NCBI RefSeq assembly: GCF_000373625.1
Contig: NZ_KB891988.1
Location: forward strand, 594,053-658,052
Direction: 5' to 3'
DNA from: Streptomyces sp. LaPpAH-108
Lineage (GTDB): Bacteria > Actinomycetota > Actinomycetes > Streptomycetales > Streptomycetaceae
DNA length: 64,000 bases
Shown here piece by piece: positions 32,603-46,177 of this stretch (position 1 is the first letter of the stretch; each line of letters opens with the position of its first letter). A program made the position numbers and the translations under genes. A model generated the notes under the pieces. The model had not been told where the DNA came from. It searched no databases and was given only the letters and a program-made list of their open reading frames with translations.

Positions 32603-34312
32603 ATGAGCCAGCAGCATCTCGCAGCCCCGGCCGACGAAACCGCCGTCGCCACCGTCGCCCAGCACCGCGACTGGTGGCGCGGCGCGGTGATCTACCAGGT
32701 CTATCCGCGCAGCTTCGCCGACAGCAACGGCGACGGCATGGGCGACCTGGAAGGCGTACGCTCCCGACTCCCGTATCTGCGCGACCTCGGCGTGGACGCC
32801 GTCTGGCTCAGCCCGTTCTACGCCTCCCCGCAGGCCGACGCGGGCTACGACGTGGCCGACTACCGCGCCGTCGACCCGATGTTCGGCAACCTGCTGGACG
32901 CCGACGCGCTGATCCGGGACGCGCACGGGCTGGGCCTGCGCATCATCGTGGACCTCGTGCCCAACCACTCCTCCGACCAGCACGAGTGGTTCAAGCGGGC
33001 GCTCGCGGAGGGCCCCGGCTCGCCGCTGCGCGAGCGCTACCACTTCCGCCCCGGCAAGGGGAAGGACGGCGAACTCCCGCCCAACGACTGGGAGTCCATC
33101 TTCGGCGGCCCCGCCTGGACCCGGGTCACCGAGCCCGACGGCACGCCCGGCGAGTGGTATCTGCACCTCTTCGCGCCCGAGCAGCCCGACTTCAACTGGG
33201 AACACCCCGCCGTCGGCGACGAGTTCCGCTCCATCCTGCGCTTCTGGCTGGACATGGGCGTGGACGGCTTCCGTATCGACGTGGCCCACGGCCTGGTGAA
33301 GGCGGAGGGCCTGCCGGACCTCGGCGACCACGACCAGCTCAAGCTGCTCGGCAACGACGTGATGCCGTTCTTCGACCAGGACGGCGTGCACGAGGTCTAC
33401 CGCGAGTGGCGCAGGGTCCTCGACGAATACTCCCCCAAGCACTTCGTGCAGGGGGCGCCCCCAGACCGCATCTTCGTCGCGGAGGCGTGGACCCCGACCG
33501 TCGAGCGCACCGCGCACTACGTGCGCCCCGACGAGCTGCACCAGGCGTTCAACTTCCAGTATCTGAGCACCGACTGGGACGCCGACGAGCTGCGCGTGGT
33601 CATCGACCGCACCCTGGACGCGATGCGCCCGGTCGGCGCCCCGGCCACCTGGGTGCTCTCCAACCACGACGTGACCCGGCACGCCACCCGCTTCGCCAAC
33701 GAGCCCGGACTCGGCACCCAGATCCGCACCGAGGGCGACCGCGCCCTGGGCCTGCGCCGCGCCCGCGCCGCCACCCTGCTGATGCTGGCCCTGCCCGGCT
33801 CGGCCTACCTCTACCAGGGCGAGGAACTGGGCCTGCCCGACGTGGTGGACCTGCCCGACGAGGTGCGCCAGGACCCGGCCTACTTCCGGGGTGCGGGCCA
33901 GGACGGCTTCCGCGACGGCTGCCGGGTGCCGATCCCGTGGACCCGCACGGGCTCCTCGTACGGCTTCGGCAGCGGCGGCAGCTGGCTGCCCCAGCCGGGC
34001 ACCTGGGGCGCGCTGAGCGTGGAGGCGCAGACCGGCGACCCGGACTCGACGCTGGAGCTGTACCGCGCCGCCCTCGCCGCCCGCCGCGAGCAGCCCTCGC
34101 TCGGCGCGGGCGACTCGGTCGACTGGCTGACCGCCCCGGAGGGCGTCCTCGCCTTCCGACGCGGCGAGGTCGTCTGCGTCGCCAACACCACCGCCACCCC
34201 GGTCACCGTCCCCTCCCACGGCCGCGTGCTGCTGGCCAGCGGCGAACTCACGGTGAACGGCCCCGAGACCACCCTCCCGGCCGACACGACGGTGTGGTGG
34301 ACGACCGCCTGA
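32603..34312 (+). CDS. aglA: Intracellular alpha-glucosidase (GH13)
   Basis: The product has 569 residues from ATG 32603. The GH13 motifs are all visible: VDLVPNHSS, GFRIDVAHG (nucleophile Asp), FVAEAWTP (acid/base Glu) and VLSNHDVTRH. There is no signal peptide, so it works in the cytosol on maltose and short dextrins brought in by MalEFG. It follows malG by 50 bases with the same orientation, and a hairpin terminator ends the operon. Confidence 0.94.
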   Translation: MSQQHLAAPADETAVATVAQHRDWWRGAVIYQVYPRSFADSNGDGMGDLEGVRSRLPYLRDLGVDAVWLSPFYASPQADAGYDVADYRAVDPMFGNLLDADALIRDAHGLGLRIIVDLVPNHSSDQHEWFKRALAEGPGSPLRERYHFRPGKGKDGELPPNDWESIFGGPAWTRVTEPDGTPGEWYLHLFAPEQPDFNWEHPAVGDEFRSILRFWLDMGVDGFRIDVAHGLVKAEGLPDLGDHDQLKLLGNDVMPFFDQDGVHEVYREWRRVLDEYSPKHFVQGAPPDRIFVAEAWTPTVERTAHYVRPDELHQAFNFQYLSTDWDADELRVVIDRTLDAMRPVGAPATWVLSNHDVTRHATRFANEPGLGTQIRTEGDRALGLRRARAATLLMLALPGSAYLYQGEELGLPDVVDLPDEVRQDPAYFRGAGQDGFRDGCRVPIPWTRTGSSYGFGSGGSWLPQPGTWGALSVEAQTGDPDSTLELYRAALAARREQPSLGAGDSVDWLTAPEGVLAFRRGEVVCVANTTATPVTVPSHGRVLLASGELTVNGPETTLPADTTVWWTTA

Positions 34313-34339
34313 CACCCCGCCGACCGAAGCGTCGACCAC

Positions 34340-34377
34340 GAGGGCCCGCCTCCCCCGGTTCGGGGAGGGGGGCCCTC
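34340..34377 (+). terminator. Terminator of the malEFG-aglA operon
   Basis: GAGGGCC (34340-34346) pairs with GGCCCTC (34371-34377) around an inner CCTCCCC/GGGGAGG stem, and TT follows the hairpin. Confidence 0.75.
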
Positions 34378-34752
34378 GTTCGTGTGCGGGAAAAGGTTGT
34401 ACGCCCGGCCGCGTCGGTTGCGTATCCATGCGATGACAAGTCACAAACAGGTCGTAGGAATTCAGCCGAACGGCGCGAAGTGGTCTTGCTCCGCCAGTCG
34501 ATCTTCATGAAGGGTTCACACGTTTGATAATTCCTTCGAAGTAGACGGGGGGGGATCCCGTGCGTTTCGTCACGGAACATGCGGCGTGCTGCCGTCCAGC
34601 GATAACACTCCGTCTCTTATGTGCTGCAAACAGGCATTCACCCGCCCATCAATAAAAAAGGGCGATATCGGCGGTAGGGGCGGCGCATTTGTGTGTGCGG
34701 TCTCTGCGGCCTTCTCGGCTCCATTCGATTTCACTCTCAGTAGGGATGCTGC
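34378..34752. other. AT-richer intergenic region before the DUF1906 cassette
   Basis: This 375-base stretch has clearly lower GC than the rest of the window, with words such as GATAAT (34526-34531), AATTCC and an A6 run near 34654. No coding frame has Streptomyces codon bias. It probably holds the promoter of the 34753-38266 genes; GATAAT could be a -10 element but I see no convincing -35. Confidence 0.45.
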
Positions 34753-36984
34753 ATGGCTGACGAAATGGTGCTCCGGGCACAAAGATTCGTGAATGAGACG
34801 TACGGCAGTGTCATCGGCATGACGGTCGAGGAGAATGGACAGACCGGCTGGAACACGATGTATGCCCTCACCCGGGCACTCCAGTACGAGCTGGGGATAT
34901 CCGCCCTGTCGAACAGCTTCGGGCCGACCACTCTGTCGACGCTCGGGTCGAAGTACCCGTCGATCACCGCCTCGACGGCCCTCTCCGAGAACTTCTGCCG
35001 GATCATCCAAGCTGGTCTGTACTGCAAGGGCTACGACGGCGGCGGCATCGACGGTGCCTTCAGTTCCCGGGTCGAGGCTTCCTTGACCCAGCTCAAAGCC
35101 GACATGGGCGTGGACCAGGCGTACCCGGGCAGCGCCCTGACGCCGAAGGTGTTCAAGGGCCTGCTCAACATGGACGCCTATGTCACCGTGAACGGCGGCT
35201 CCGGCACGGTCCGCGGTGTGCAGCAGTGGCTCAACGGCCGGTTCGTCGACCGGCAGGACTTCTACATCATCCCCTGCGACGGACACCACTCGCGTGATGT
35301 CGCGAAGTCCATGCTCTTCGCCATCCAGTACTCGCTGGGCATGGCCGACGGCGTCGCCAACGGCGTCTTCGGCCCCGGTACCCAGTCGGGCCTCAGGGAT
35401 CACACAGTGTCCACCGGCTCCACCGGCGTATGGGTGCAGCTCTTCTCCGCGGGCATGGTGCTCAACCAGCGCCCGGTCTCCTTCACCAGCACCTTCACCT
35501 CGGCGCTCGCGTCGGCCGTCAGCGATTTCCAGTCCTTCGCCAAGCTCCCGGTCACAGGCAGCGGCAACTTCTCCACCTGGGCCTCCCTCCTCGTCTCCTA
35601 CGGCGACCAGGACCGCAACGGCGAGGCGTGCGACGGCGTCACCAGGATCACCGCCGCCCGCGCACAGTCGCTCAAGGCAGCGGGCATCAAATATGTGGGC
35701 CGCTATCTCACCAACCCCAGCACGACGAGCCTGCCCGAGAAGGCGATCCAGCCCGGCGAGCTGCAGACCATCGCCGACAACGGGCTGCGCTGCTTCCCCA
35801 TCTACCAGACCTATGGACGGGACGCCGACGGCTTCACCTACCCGTCCGGCCGGGCCGCCGGGCAGGCCGCAGTGAACGCGGCACTGGACCACGGCTTCAA
35901 GCGGGGCACCCGCATTTTCTTCGCGGTCGACTTCGACGCCCTCGACTACCAGGTCACCGACAACGTCCTCCCGTACTTCAAGGGAATCGTGGACGCGATT
36001 GCCAACAACGGGAGCGTCTACGAGGTCGGCGTCTACGGGCCGCGCAACGTGTGCACCCGGGTCGGAGAGGCCGGGCACGCCACCGCCTCGTTCGTGTCCG
36101 ACATGTCCTCGGGTTTCTCCGGCAACTTCGGCTACCCGCTGCCCGCGAACTGGGCCTACGACCAGATCGTCACCCGGACCATCGGCTCCGGCACCGGTTC
36201 CATCAACATCGACGTCAACATCGCCTCGGGCCGCGACACCGGCCAGGGCTCGTTCGACCCGCCGGCTTCGCAGGCCCCGGACGTCCTGTTCGACACGGCC
36301 TACTGGCCCGGCCTGCTCGCGGACGTCCAGAACTACATGGAGTCCATCGGCTTCGCCGAGTCCGACGGACGCATCTACACCACCACCCAGTGCCTGGAGA
36401 CGATCATCGCTTGCGATCTCGCGGTGACCAACACGGCGCGGGCGTACGGCATGCGCAAGGCGCTGATCCAGGCCACGTCGTTCTGGGAATTCCGGCACTA
36501 CGGCAACGAGGACCTCGGCAAGGACGCCGGGGTGTGGCTCTACCACAACGGCTACATCCCCGACTGGGCCAAGGACCTGCCCGAGGTCGACAAGCTGCGG
36601 GACAGCAGCACCGGCGTGGCCCAGATGTTCGGCTTCACCGGCATCTGTGCCTGGAACAACTCGATCCGCAGGGGACTGGTCACCGGCACTCCCAAGGACA
36701 CGGCCAAGGACGCCGACATCTTCAGCGTCTGGGACAAGCTGCGCACCGACAACGACTTCGCCCTCACCAGCGTCGGGCACGCCCACATGTGGGCGGCCGA
36801 CGGCAAGCCCGGCGGTGACGAGGAGGAGCCGATGAGCCGTCTCCCGACGCTCGACTACACCGACTCCGAGATCTACGAAGTTCTGCGCCGCTACCAGGGA
36901 CCGGCTGAGCCGGCTTTCACCGACGCACGCAAGAGGATGCCGCTCTACTACATTTTCGAGAAGTACAACAGGATGATGCGATGA
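34753..36984 (+). CDS. DUF1906 (Rv2525c-like glycoside hydrolase-like) protein with peptidoglycan-binding-like modules
   Basis: The product has 743 residues and no signal peptide. Residues ~15-290 contain three or four repeats resembling PG-binding helices (ALQYELG..FGPTTLSTL; GIDGAFSSRVEASLTQLKA; VANGVFGPGTQSGL). Residues ~295-495 match DUF1906: AAGIKYVGRYLTNP, IQPGELQTIADNGLRCFPIYQ, TRIFFAVDFDALDYQVTD, YEVGVYGPRNVC. The last 240 residues include DSSTGVAQMFGFTGICAWN, reminiscent of lysozyme-like domains. The stop overlaps the next ATG (ATGA). It probably acts on a cell-wall glycan, although how it leaves the cytosol is unclear. Codon third positions are less G/C-rich than in the neighbours. 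Confidence 0.78.
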   Translation: MADEMVLRAQRFVNETYGSVIGMTVEENGQTGWNTMYALTRALQYELGISALSNSFGPTTLSTLGSKYPSITASTALSENFCRIIQAGLYCKGYDGGGIDGAFSSRVEASLTQLKADMGVDQAYPGSALTPKVFKGLLNMDAYVTVNGGSGTVRGVQQWLNGRFVDRQDFYIIPCDGHHSRDVAKSMLFAIQYSLGMADGVANGVFGPGTQSGLRDHTVSTGSTGVWVQLFSAGMVLNQRPVSFTSTFTSALASAVSDFQSFAKLPVTGSGNFSTWASLLVSYGDQDRNGEACDGVTRITAARAQSLKAAGIKYVGRYLTNPSTTSLPEKAIQPGELQTIADNGLRCFPIYQTYGRDADGFTYPSGRAAGQAAVNAALDHGFKRGTRIFFAVDFDALDYQVTDNVLPYFKGIVDAIANNGSVYEVGVYGPRNVCTRVGEAGHATASFVSDMSSGFSGNFGYPLPANWAYDQIVTRTIGSGTGSINIDVNIASGRDTGQGSFDPPASQAPDVLFDTAYWPGLLADVQNYMESIGFAESDGRIYTTTQCLETIIACDLAVTNTARAYGMRKALIQATSFWEFRHYGNEDLGKDAGVWLYHNGYIPDWAKDLPEVDKLRDSSTGVAQMFGFTGICAWNNSIRRGLVTGTPKDTAKDADIFSVWDKLRTDNDFALTSVGHAHMWAADGKPGGDEEEPMSRLPTLDYTDSEIYEVLRRYQGPAEPAFTDARKRMPLYYIFEKYNRMMR

Positions 36985-37502
36985 CCCACGGCACGCCCAT
37001 CGTCACCCGGGGATCCACAGCGGGCGTCGGCATCGGGGGGATCGCCTTCCTCTTCGTCCTGATGATCGGGCTGGTGCTCGTCATCTCCCTGATCGGCTAC
37101 TTGTGTTCCTCCGTCGTACGCCGCGACCAACTGCCGTCCGGCAGGCTGCCGTTCCGGGCCGGGGTGGTCCTGAGCGTCTGCGCGGCCGTCTGCGTGTACC
37201 TGTGGGGCCTGTTCTACATGCCGTCCGACGACGTCCACTACCTGCGCCAGTCGTGTGCGGAGGCGGGTGGGGAGGAACGGGCGGCCAGGGTCGTCGGCTA
37301 TGAGACGAGCTTCGTCCCCCTGCGCTTCGTCTGCCGCGTCGACGGGGGTGGCGGTATCTCCACCATCCCGTCGTGGATCAACCCGACCGTGGGCGTGCTG
37401 GTCTTGCTGGCCCTGATCACCGCGGCGGTCGCGCTGCTCACTCGTGACGCGACCGGCCGCCGCACCATGCAGACCACTCCGAAAGGGAACTCGAACCCAT
37501 GA
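36981..37502 (+). CDS. Small membrane protein of the DUF1906 cassette (about three TM)
   Basis: The product has 173 residues. Hydrophobic helices are near residues 17-43, 60-82 and 136-158. An external loop of about 50 residues has two Cys (QSCAEAGG and RFVCRVDGG) that could form a disulfide. No known family is recognised. The ATG overlaps the upstream stop, and its own stop overlaps the next ATG, so the three genes are translationally coupled. Holin-like or chaperone roles are only guesses. Confidence 0.7.
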   Translation: MTHGTPIVTRGSTAGVGIGGIAFLFVLMIGLVLVISLIGYLCSSVVRRDQLPSGRLPFRAGVVLSVCAAVCVYLWGLFYMPSDDVHYLRQSCAEAGGEERAARVVGYETSFVPLRFVCRVDGGGGISTIPSWINPTVGVLVLLALITAAVALLTRDATGRRTMQTTPKGNSNP

Positions 37503-38266
37503 CCGACTCCAATCTGACCCGTCGCGGTCTGCTCGCCCGGTCGGGAGCGGTGGCCGCCGCGGCACTTCTGGCCTCCGTGGCCGGATCGGTGGTGCTCTCC
37601 ACACCTGCCCGCGCCGACTCCTCCGCGACCACACCCACCGGTGAGGACATCCGCAAGGCGCTGCGCCGCTACGAGCGCAACCGCGATCGGGTGCGCAGTG
37701 GCAAGCCCAGCCCCAACGGCTGGGAGATGGAGAAGACGACCGACGGCGGCGGCAGCGTGTGGACCCGGCCGGTCCCGGGCACCCCGCTCGACGGGGTCGC
37801 CGTCCGCATCGGTGAGGTGGAAACCGTCCTGGTGCACGTGATCCGGCGCTTCCACTACGAGATCGACCAGCTGCGCAAGGGAGAGGTGACCGGCTGGCGC
37901 AGCCCGGGCAAGGTGCGCAAGGGCCTGCCCGAGGGCAATCTGGCGTCCGGCACGGCGGTGCGGATCCGTCCGGAGTTCTACCCCGCGGGAACGACCGGCG
38001 GTTTCTTCCCGGCGCAGCTCCTGGTGATCCGTGACATCCTCGCCGAACTCGACGGTGTGGTCCGCTGGGGCGGGGACGACGGCAAGGCGGACGAGTCTCT
38101 CTTCTACATCGATGTCAAGCCGGGGGATGCCCGCCTGGCCGCGCTGGTGGAGAAGCTGCGGACCTGGCAGGACACACCGAGCGAGGGTGCCGGGACGCCG
38201 GTCGACGTACTGGCCGACGACCGGCGCAGAGCCGCCAAGGCACTTCAGCGCAACCAGAGATCGTAA
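37499..38266 (+). CDS. Tat-exported protein resembling an M15 peptidase that has lost its zinc ligands
   Basis: The product has 255 residues. A Tat signal (LTRRGLLARSGAVAAAALLA) ends near ARADS. The C-terminal 150 residues follow the pattern of M15/VanY-type peptidases: ASGTAVRIRP where active enzymes have SxHxxGxAxD, YPAGTTGGFFPAQL, VVRWGGDDGKADESLFYID where enzymes have WGGDW...MHFE. The His and Asp zinc ligands are replaced, so it would be a pseudoenzyme. The similarity is remote and from memory. It ends the cassette, followed by a terminator. Confidence 0.65.
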   Translation: MTDSNLTRRGLLARSGAVAAAALLASVAGSVVLSTPARADSSATTPTGEDIRKALRRYERNRDRVRSGKPSPNGWEMEKTTDGGGSVWTRPVPGTPLDGVAVRIGEVETVLVHVIRRFHYEIDQLRKGEVTGWRSPGKVRKGLPEGNLASGTAVRIRPEFYPAGTTGGFFPAQLLVIRDILAELDGVVRWGGDDGKADESLFYIDVKPGDARLAALVEKLRTWQDTPSEGAGTPVDVLADDRRRAAKALQRNQRS

Positions 38267-38287
38267 AAATCTGAAGCAACTTGCCCC

Positions 38288-38315
38288 GGCCCGCTGCCTT
38301 TTCAGGCGGCGGGCC
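38288..38315 (+). terminator. Rho-independent-type terminator of the DUF1906 cassette
   Basis: GGCCCGCTGCC (38288-38298) pairs with GGCGGCGGGCC (38305-38315), with one G-U pair, a 6-base loop, and TTT directly after. Confidence 0.8.
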
Positions 38316-38339
38316 TTTAACATCTGCGTCACCGCAAGT

Positions 38340-38359
38340 TTGCTGAAATGTTTCAGCAA
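38340..38359. promoter_or_regulatory. Palindrome TTGCTGAAA-tg-TTTCAGCAA upstream of the amylase (MalR-like operator)
   Basis: Both 9-bp arms (38340-38348, 38351-38359) are perfect. The site lies 37 bases before the amylase ATG, with GCAAG words on both sides. It resembles the TTGC(T/A)G repeats of LacI/MalR operators that control amylase genes in Streptomyces. Confidence 0.65.
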
Positions 38360-38395
38360 GCGCCTTCAAGCCTTCAACGACGAAGGAACCCCCAC

Positions 38396-39784
38396 ATGGC
38401 ACGCAGAACCCTCCCCATGGCGTCCGCCCTCGCGGCAGCGGTGTCGCTCGGCATGTCGGTTGGCATGTACCCGACTGCAGCGCAGGCGTCCCCGCCCGGC
38501 ACCAAGGACGTCACCGCCGTCCTCTTCGAGTGGAACTACGCCTCGGTCGCCCGCGAGTGCACCACCACCCTCGGTCCCGCCGGATACGGCTACGTCCAGG
38601 TCTCCCCGCCCGCCGAGCACATACAGGGCGCGCAGTGGTGGACCTCCTACCAGCCCGTCTCCTACAAGATCGCGGGGCGCCTCGGCGACCGCACCGCCTT
38701 CAAGAACATGGTCGACACGTGTCACTCGGCCGGCCTCAAGGTCGTCACCGACACCGTCATCAACCACATGTCGGCGGGCAGCGGCACCGGCACCGGCGGC
38801 TCGTCGTACACGAAGTACAACTACCCCGGCCTGTACTCGGCGCCGGACTTCGACGACTGCACCTCCGAGGTCAGCAACTACCAGGACCGCTGGAACGTCC
38901 AGCACTGCGAACTCGTGGGCCTGGCCGACCTGGACACCGGGGAGGAGTACGTCCGCAAGGCCATCGCCGGGTACATGAACGACCTGCTCTCCCTCGGCGT
39001 CGACGGCTTCCGCATCGACGCGGCCAAGCACATCGACGCGGCCGACCTGGCCAACATCAAGTCCCGGCTGACCAACCCCTCCGTGTACTGGAAGCAGGAG
39101 GTCATCTACGGCGCGGGCGAGGCCGTCCAGCCCACCGAGTACACCGGCAATGGCGACGTCCAGGAGTTCCGCTACGCCTACGACCTCAAGCGGGTCTTCA
39201 ACAACGAGAACCTCGCCTATCTGAAGAACTTCGGTGAGGGCTGGGGGTACATGAGCAGCTCGGTCGCCGGTGTCTTCGTCGACAACCACGACACCGAGCG
39301 CAACGGCAGCACCCTCAACTACAAGGACGGCGCCAACTACACGCTGGCCAACGTCTTCATGCTGGCCTACCCGTATGGCGCGCCGGACATCAACTCCGGT
39401 TACGAGTGGTCCGACGTGGACGCCGGGCCGCCCAACAACGGCAAGGTCAACGCCTGTTGGCAGGACGGCTGGAAGTGCCAGCACGCCTGGCCGGAGATCA
39501 AGTCCATGGTCGCCTTCCGCAATGCCACCCGCGGCCAGGCCGTCTCCAACTGGTGGGACAACGGCAACGACGCCATCGCCTTCGGGCGCGGCACCAAGGG
39601 GTATGTGGCCATCAACCACGAGACCTCGTCGCTGACCCGCACCTACCAGACCTCGCTCGCGGCGGGCACGTACTGCAACGTGCAGAACAACACGAGCGTG
39701 ACGGTGAATTCGAGCGGCCAGTTCACGGCCACGCTCGGGGCCAACACCGCGCTCGCGCTGTACGTGGGCAAGTCCAGCTGCTGA
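38396..39784 (+). CDS. Secreted alpha-amylase (GH13), without starch-binding domain
   Basis: The product has 462 residues from ATG 38396 ([20 protein letters not shown]); signal peptide ends near QASPP. Streptomyces amylase motifs: [34 protein letters not shown] (nucleophile Asp), [10 protein letters not shown] (acid/base Glu), [11 protein letters not shown]. The C-terminal beta domain ends in [10 protein letters not shown] and stops there, so the CBM20 found in longer relatives is absent. It releases maltodextrins for MalEFG. A MalR-like palindrome precedes it and two hairpins follow. Confidence 0.95.
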   Translation: MARRTLPMASALAAAVSLGMSVGMYPTAAQASPPGTKDVTAVLFEWNYASVARECTTTLGPAGYGYVQVSPPAEHIQGAQWWTSYQPVSYKIAGRLGDRTAFKNMVDTCHSAGLKVVTDTVINHMSAGSGTGTGGSSYTKYNYPGLYSAPDFDDCTSEVSNYQDRWNVQHCELVGLADLDTGEEYVRKAIAGYMNDLLSLGVDGFRIDAAKHIDAADLANIKSRLTNPSVYWKQEVIYGAGEAVQPTEYTGNGDVQEFRYAYDLKRVFNNENLAYLKNFGEGWGYMSSSVAGVFVDNHDTERNGSTLNYKDGANYTLANVFMLAYPYGAPDINSGYEWSDVDAGPPNNGKVNACWQDGWKCQHAWPEIKSMVAFRNATRGQAVSNWWDNGNDAIAFGRGTKGYVAINHETSSLTRTYQTSLAAGTYCNVQNNTSVTVNSSGQFTATLGANTALALYVGKSSC

Positions 39785-39787
39785 ACG

Positions 39788-39851
39788 CGGGCCCTCGCGA
39801 AGGCCCGTTGACCGCTTCACCGGTGAACCGCCCGTCGTATACGGGCGGTTC
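39788..39851 (+). terminator. Tandem hairpins after the amylase gene
   Basis: A 6-bp stem (39788-39793 with 39802-39807) is followed by a perfect 11-bp stem with a 5-base loop (39825-39835 with 39841-39851). Confidence 0.75.
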
Positions 39852-39896
39852 GTCCTTCGTTCAGCGATGAAATTTCTTTCTTCGGGTTTCAAGAGT

Positions 39897-39915
39897 CTTG
39901 CAGCAAGGCTTGCGG
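39897..39915 (+). promoter_or_regulatory. MalR-like direct repeat before the amylase-pullulanase gene
   Basis: CTTGCAG (39897-39903) and CTTGCGG (39909-39915) repeat in one orientation twelve bases apart, with CAAG words on either side. They lie about 90 bases before the start codon and match the motif upstream of malE. Confidence 0.6.
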
Positions 39916-40002
39916 CGGCGGTACGGTCGCGCGGCGTCCGGCAACGAAGCCGTGTCCAGGGGCCGGACCCGAACGAGCCGTGAGCGCAAGGAGTCTGTGC
40001 CC

Positions 40003-45399
<5,397 letters not shown>

Positions 45400-45411
45400 C
45401 CGGGCGGGCGT

Positions 45412-46110
45412 TCAGGACGCCAGGGCGATGAGCCGGCCGGCAAGTTCCGCGAAGGGACCGTCGGCCGGTTCGTCCTTGACCAGGGACCGCACCAGCGCGG
45501 CCATCTCCTCGTCCCGCGCCGCGCTCACGGCGGCCAGCGCCCCGAAGTCGTCCACGAGCTGGACCTCCAGCTCGGCGCGCGGCACCCGCCTGCCGTCCAG
45601 CCAGATCAGCGCGGTCGACTCGGCCAGCGAGATCCACGAACGCACCACCAGCTCCAGACGCGGAGGAGCCGCCTGGACGTCCTCGATGCCGAGGTGCGTG
45701 AGGATCTGCTCGTAGGCGGCCTGCCGCACCGAGTCGATCAGGGCGTTGGTCGCGGAGGAGCCGACCGCCGGGCCGCCGCGCATCAACGCGGAGAAACCGG
45801 GGCCGTGTTCGTCCACGAAGTCGAAGAAGCGGCGCATCACCCGCAGCAGCCGCAGCCCCAGCGGGCCTTCGAGGGGCTCCACGAACCGCCCGGCCAGATC
45901 CTCCGAAGCCCGCTTCAACGCGGCCTCGTACAGGCTGAGTTTGCCGGGGAAGTAGTGGTAGACCAGCGGGCGGGAGATGCCCGCCGCCGACGCTATCTCG
46001 TCGATGGAGACCTCGTCGGGCGAACGGCGGCTGAACAGATCGAGTGCGACCTTGATCAGCTGTTGCCGTCGCTCCTCGACGCCCATCCTGCGGCGAACCC
46101 CGGTGCTCAT
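45412..46110 (-). CDS. TetR/AcrR-family regulator
   Basis: The product has 232 residues. The HTH is VSIDEIASAAGISRPLVYHYFPGKLSLY (about 34-61), typical of TetR. The C-terminal domain (RLLRVMRRFFDFVDEHGPGF) fits TetR_C groups that sense lipophilic ligands. It lies 67 bases after the reductase gene on the same strand, with an inverted repeat between them, so it probably belongs to the di-iron/reductase locus. The stop is 12 bases from convergent pulA. Confidence 0.87.
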   Translation of the reverse strand: MSTGVRRRMGVEERRQQLIKVALDLFSRRSPDEVSIDEIASAAGISRPLVYHYFPGKLSLYEAALKRASEDLAGRFVEPLEGPLGLRLLRVMRRFFDFVDEHGPGFSALMRGGPAVGSSATNALIDSVRQAAYEQILTHLGIEDVQAAPPRLELVVRSWISLAESTALIWLDGRRVPRAELEVQLVDDFGALAAVSAARDEEMAALVRSLVKDEPADGPFAELAGRLIALAS

Positions 46111-46122
46111 GCACCCACCTTA

Positions 46123-46163
46123 CCGATCGGAACCGGCAGTTGGATGATCCGGTTCCGCATCGG
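46123..46163 (-). promoter_or_regulatory. Interrupted inverted repeat before the TetR gene (operator or terminator)
   Basis: CCGATCGGAACCGG (46123-46136) and CCGGTTCCGCATCGG (46149-46163) are complementary apart from one inserted base. The 12-base spacer fits either a TetR autoregulatory site or a terminator for the upstream reductase gene. Confidence 0.5.
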
Positions 46164-46177
46164 GGTGCGCACTTCCG

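Noticed and set aside
34586..34792. 68-codon gene in the DUF1906 leader
   Set aside because: No Shine-Dalgarno, poor wobble bias, and it overlaps the start of the DUF1906 gene.
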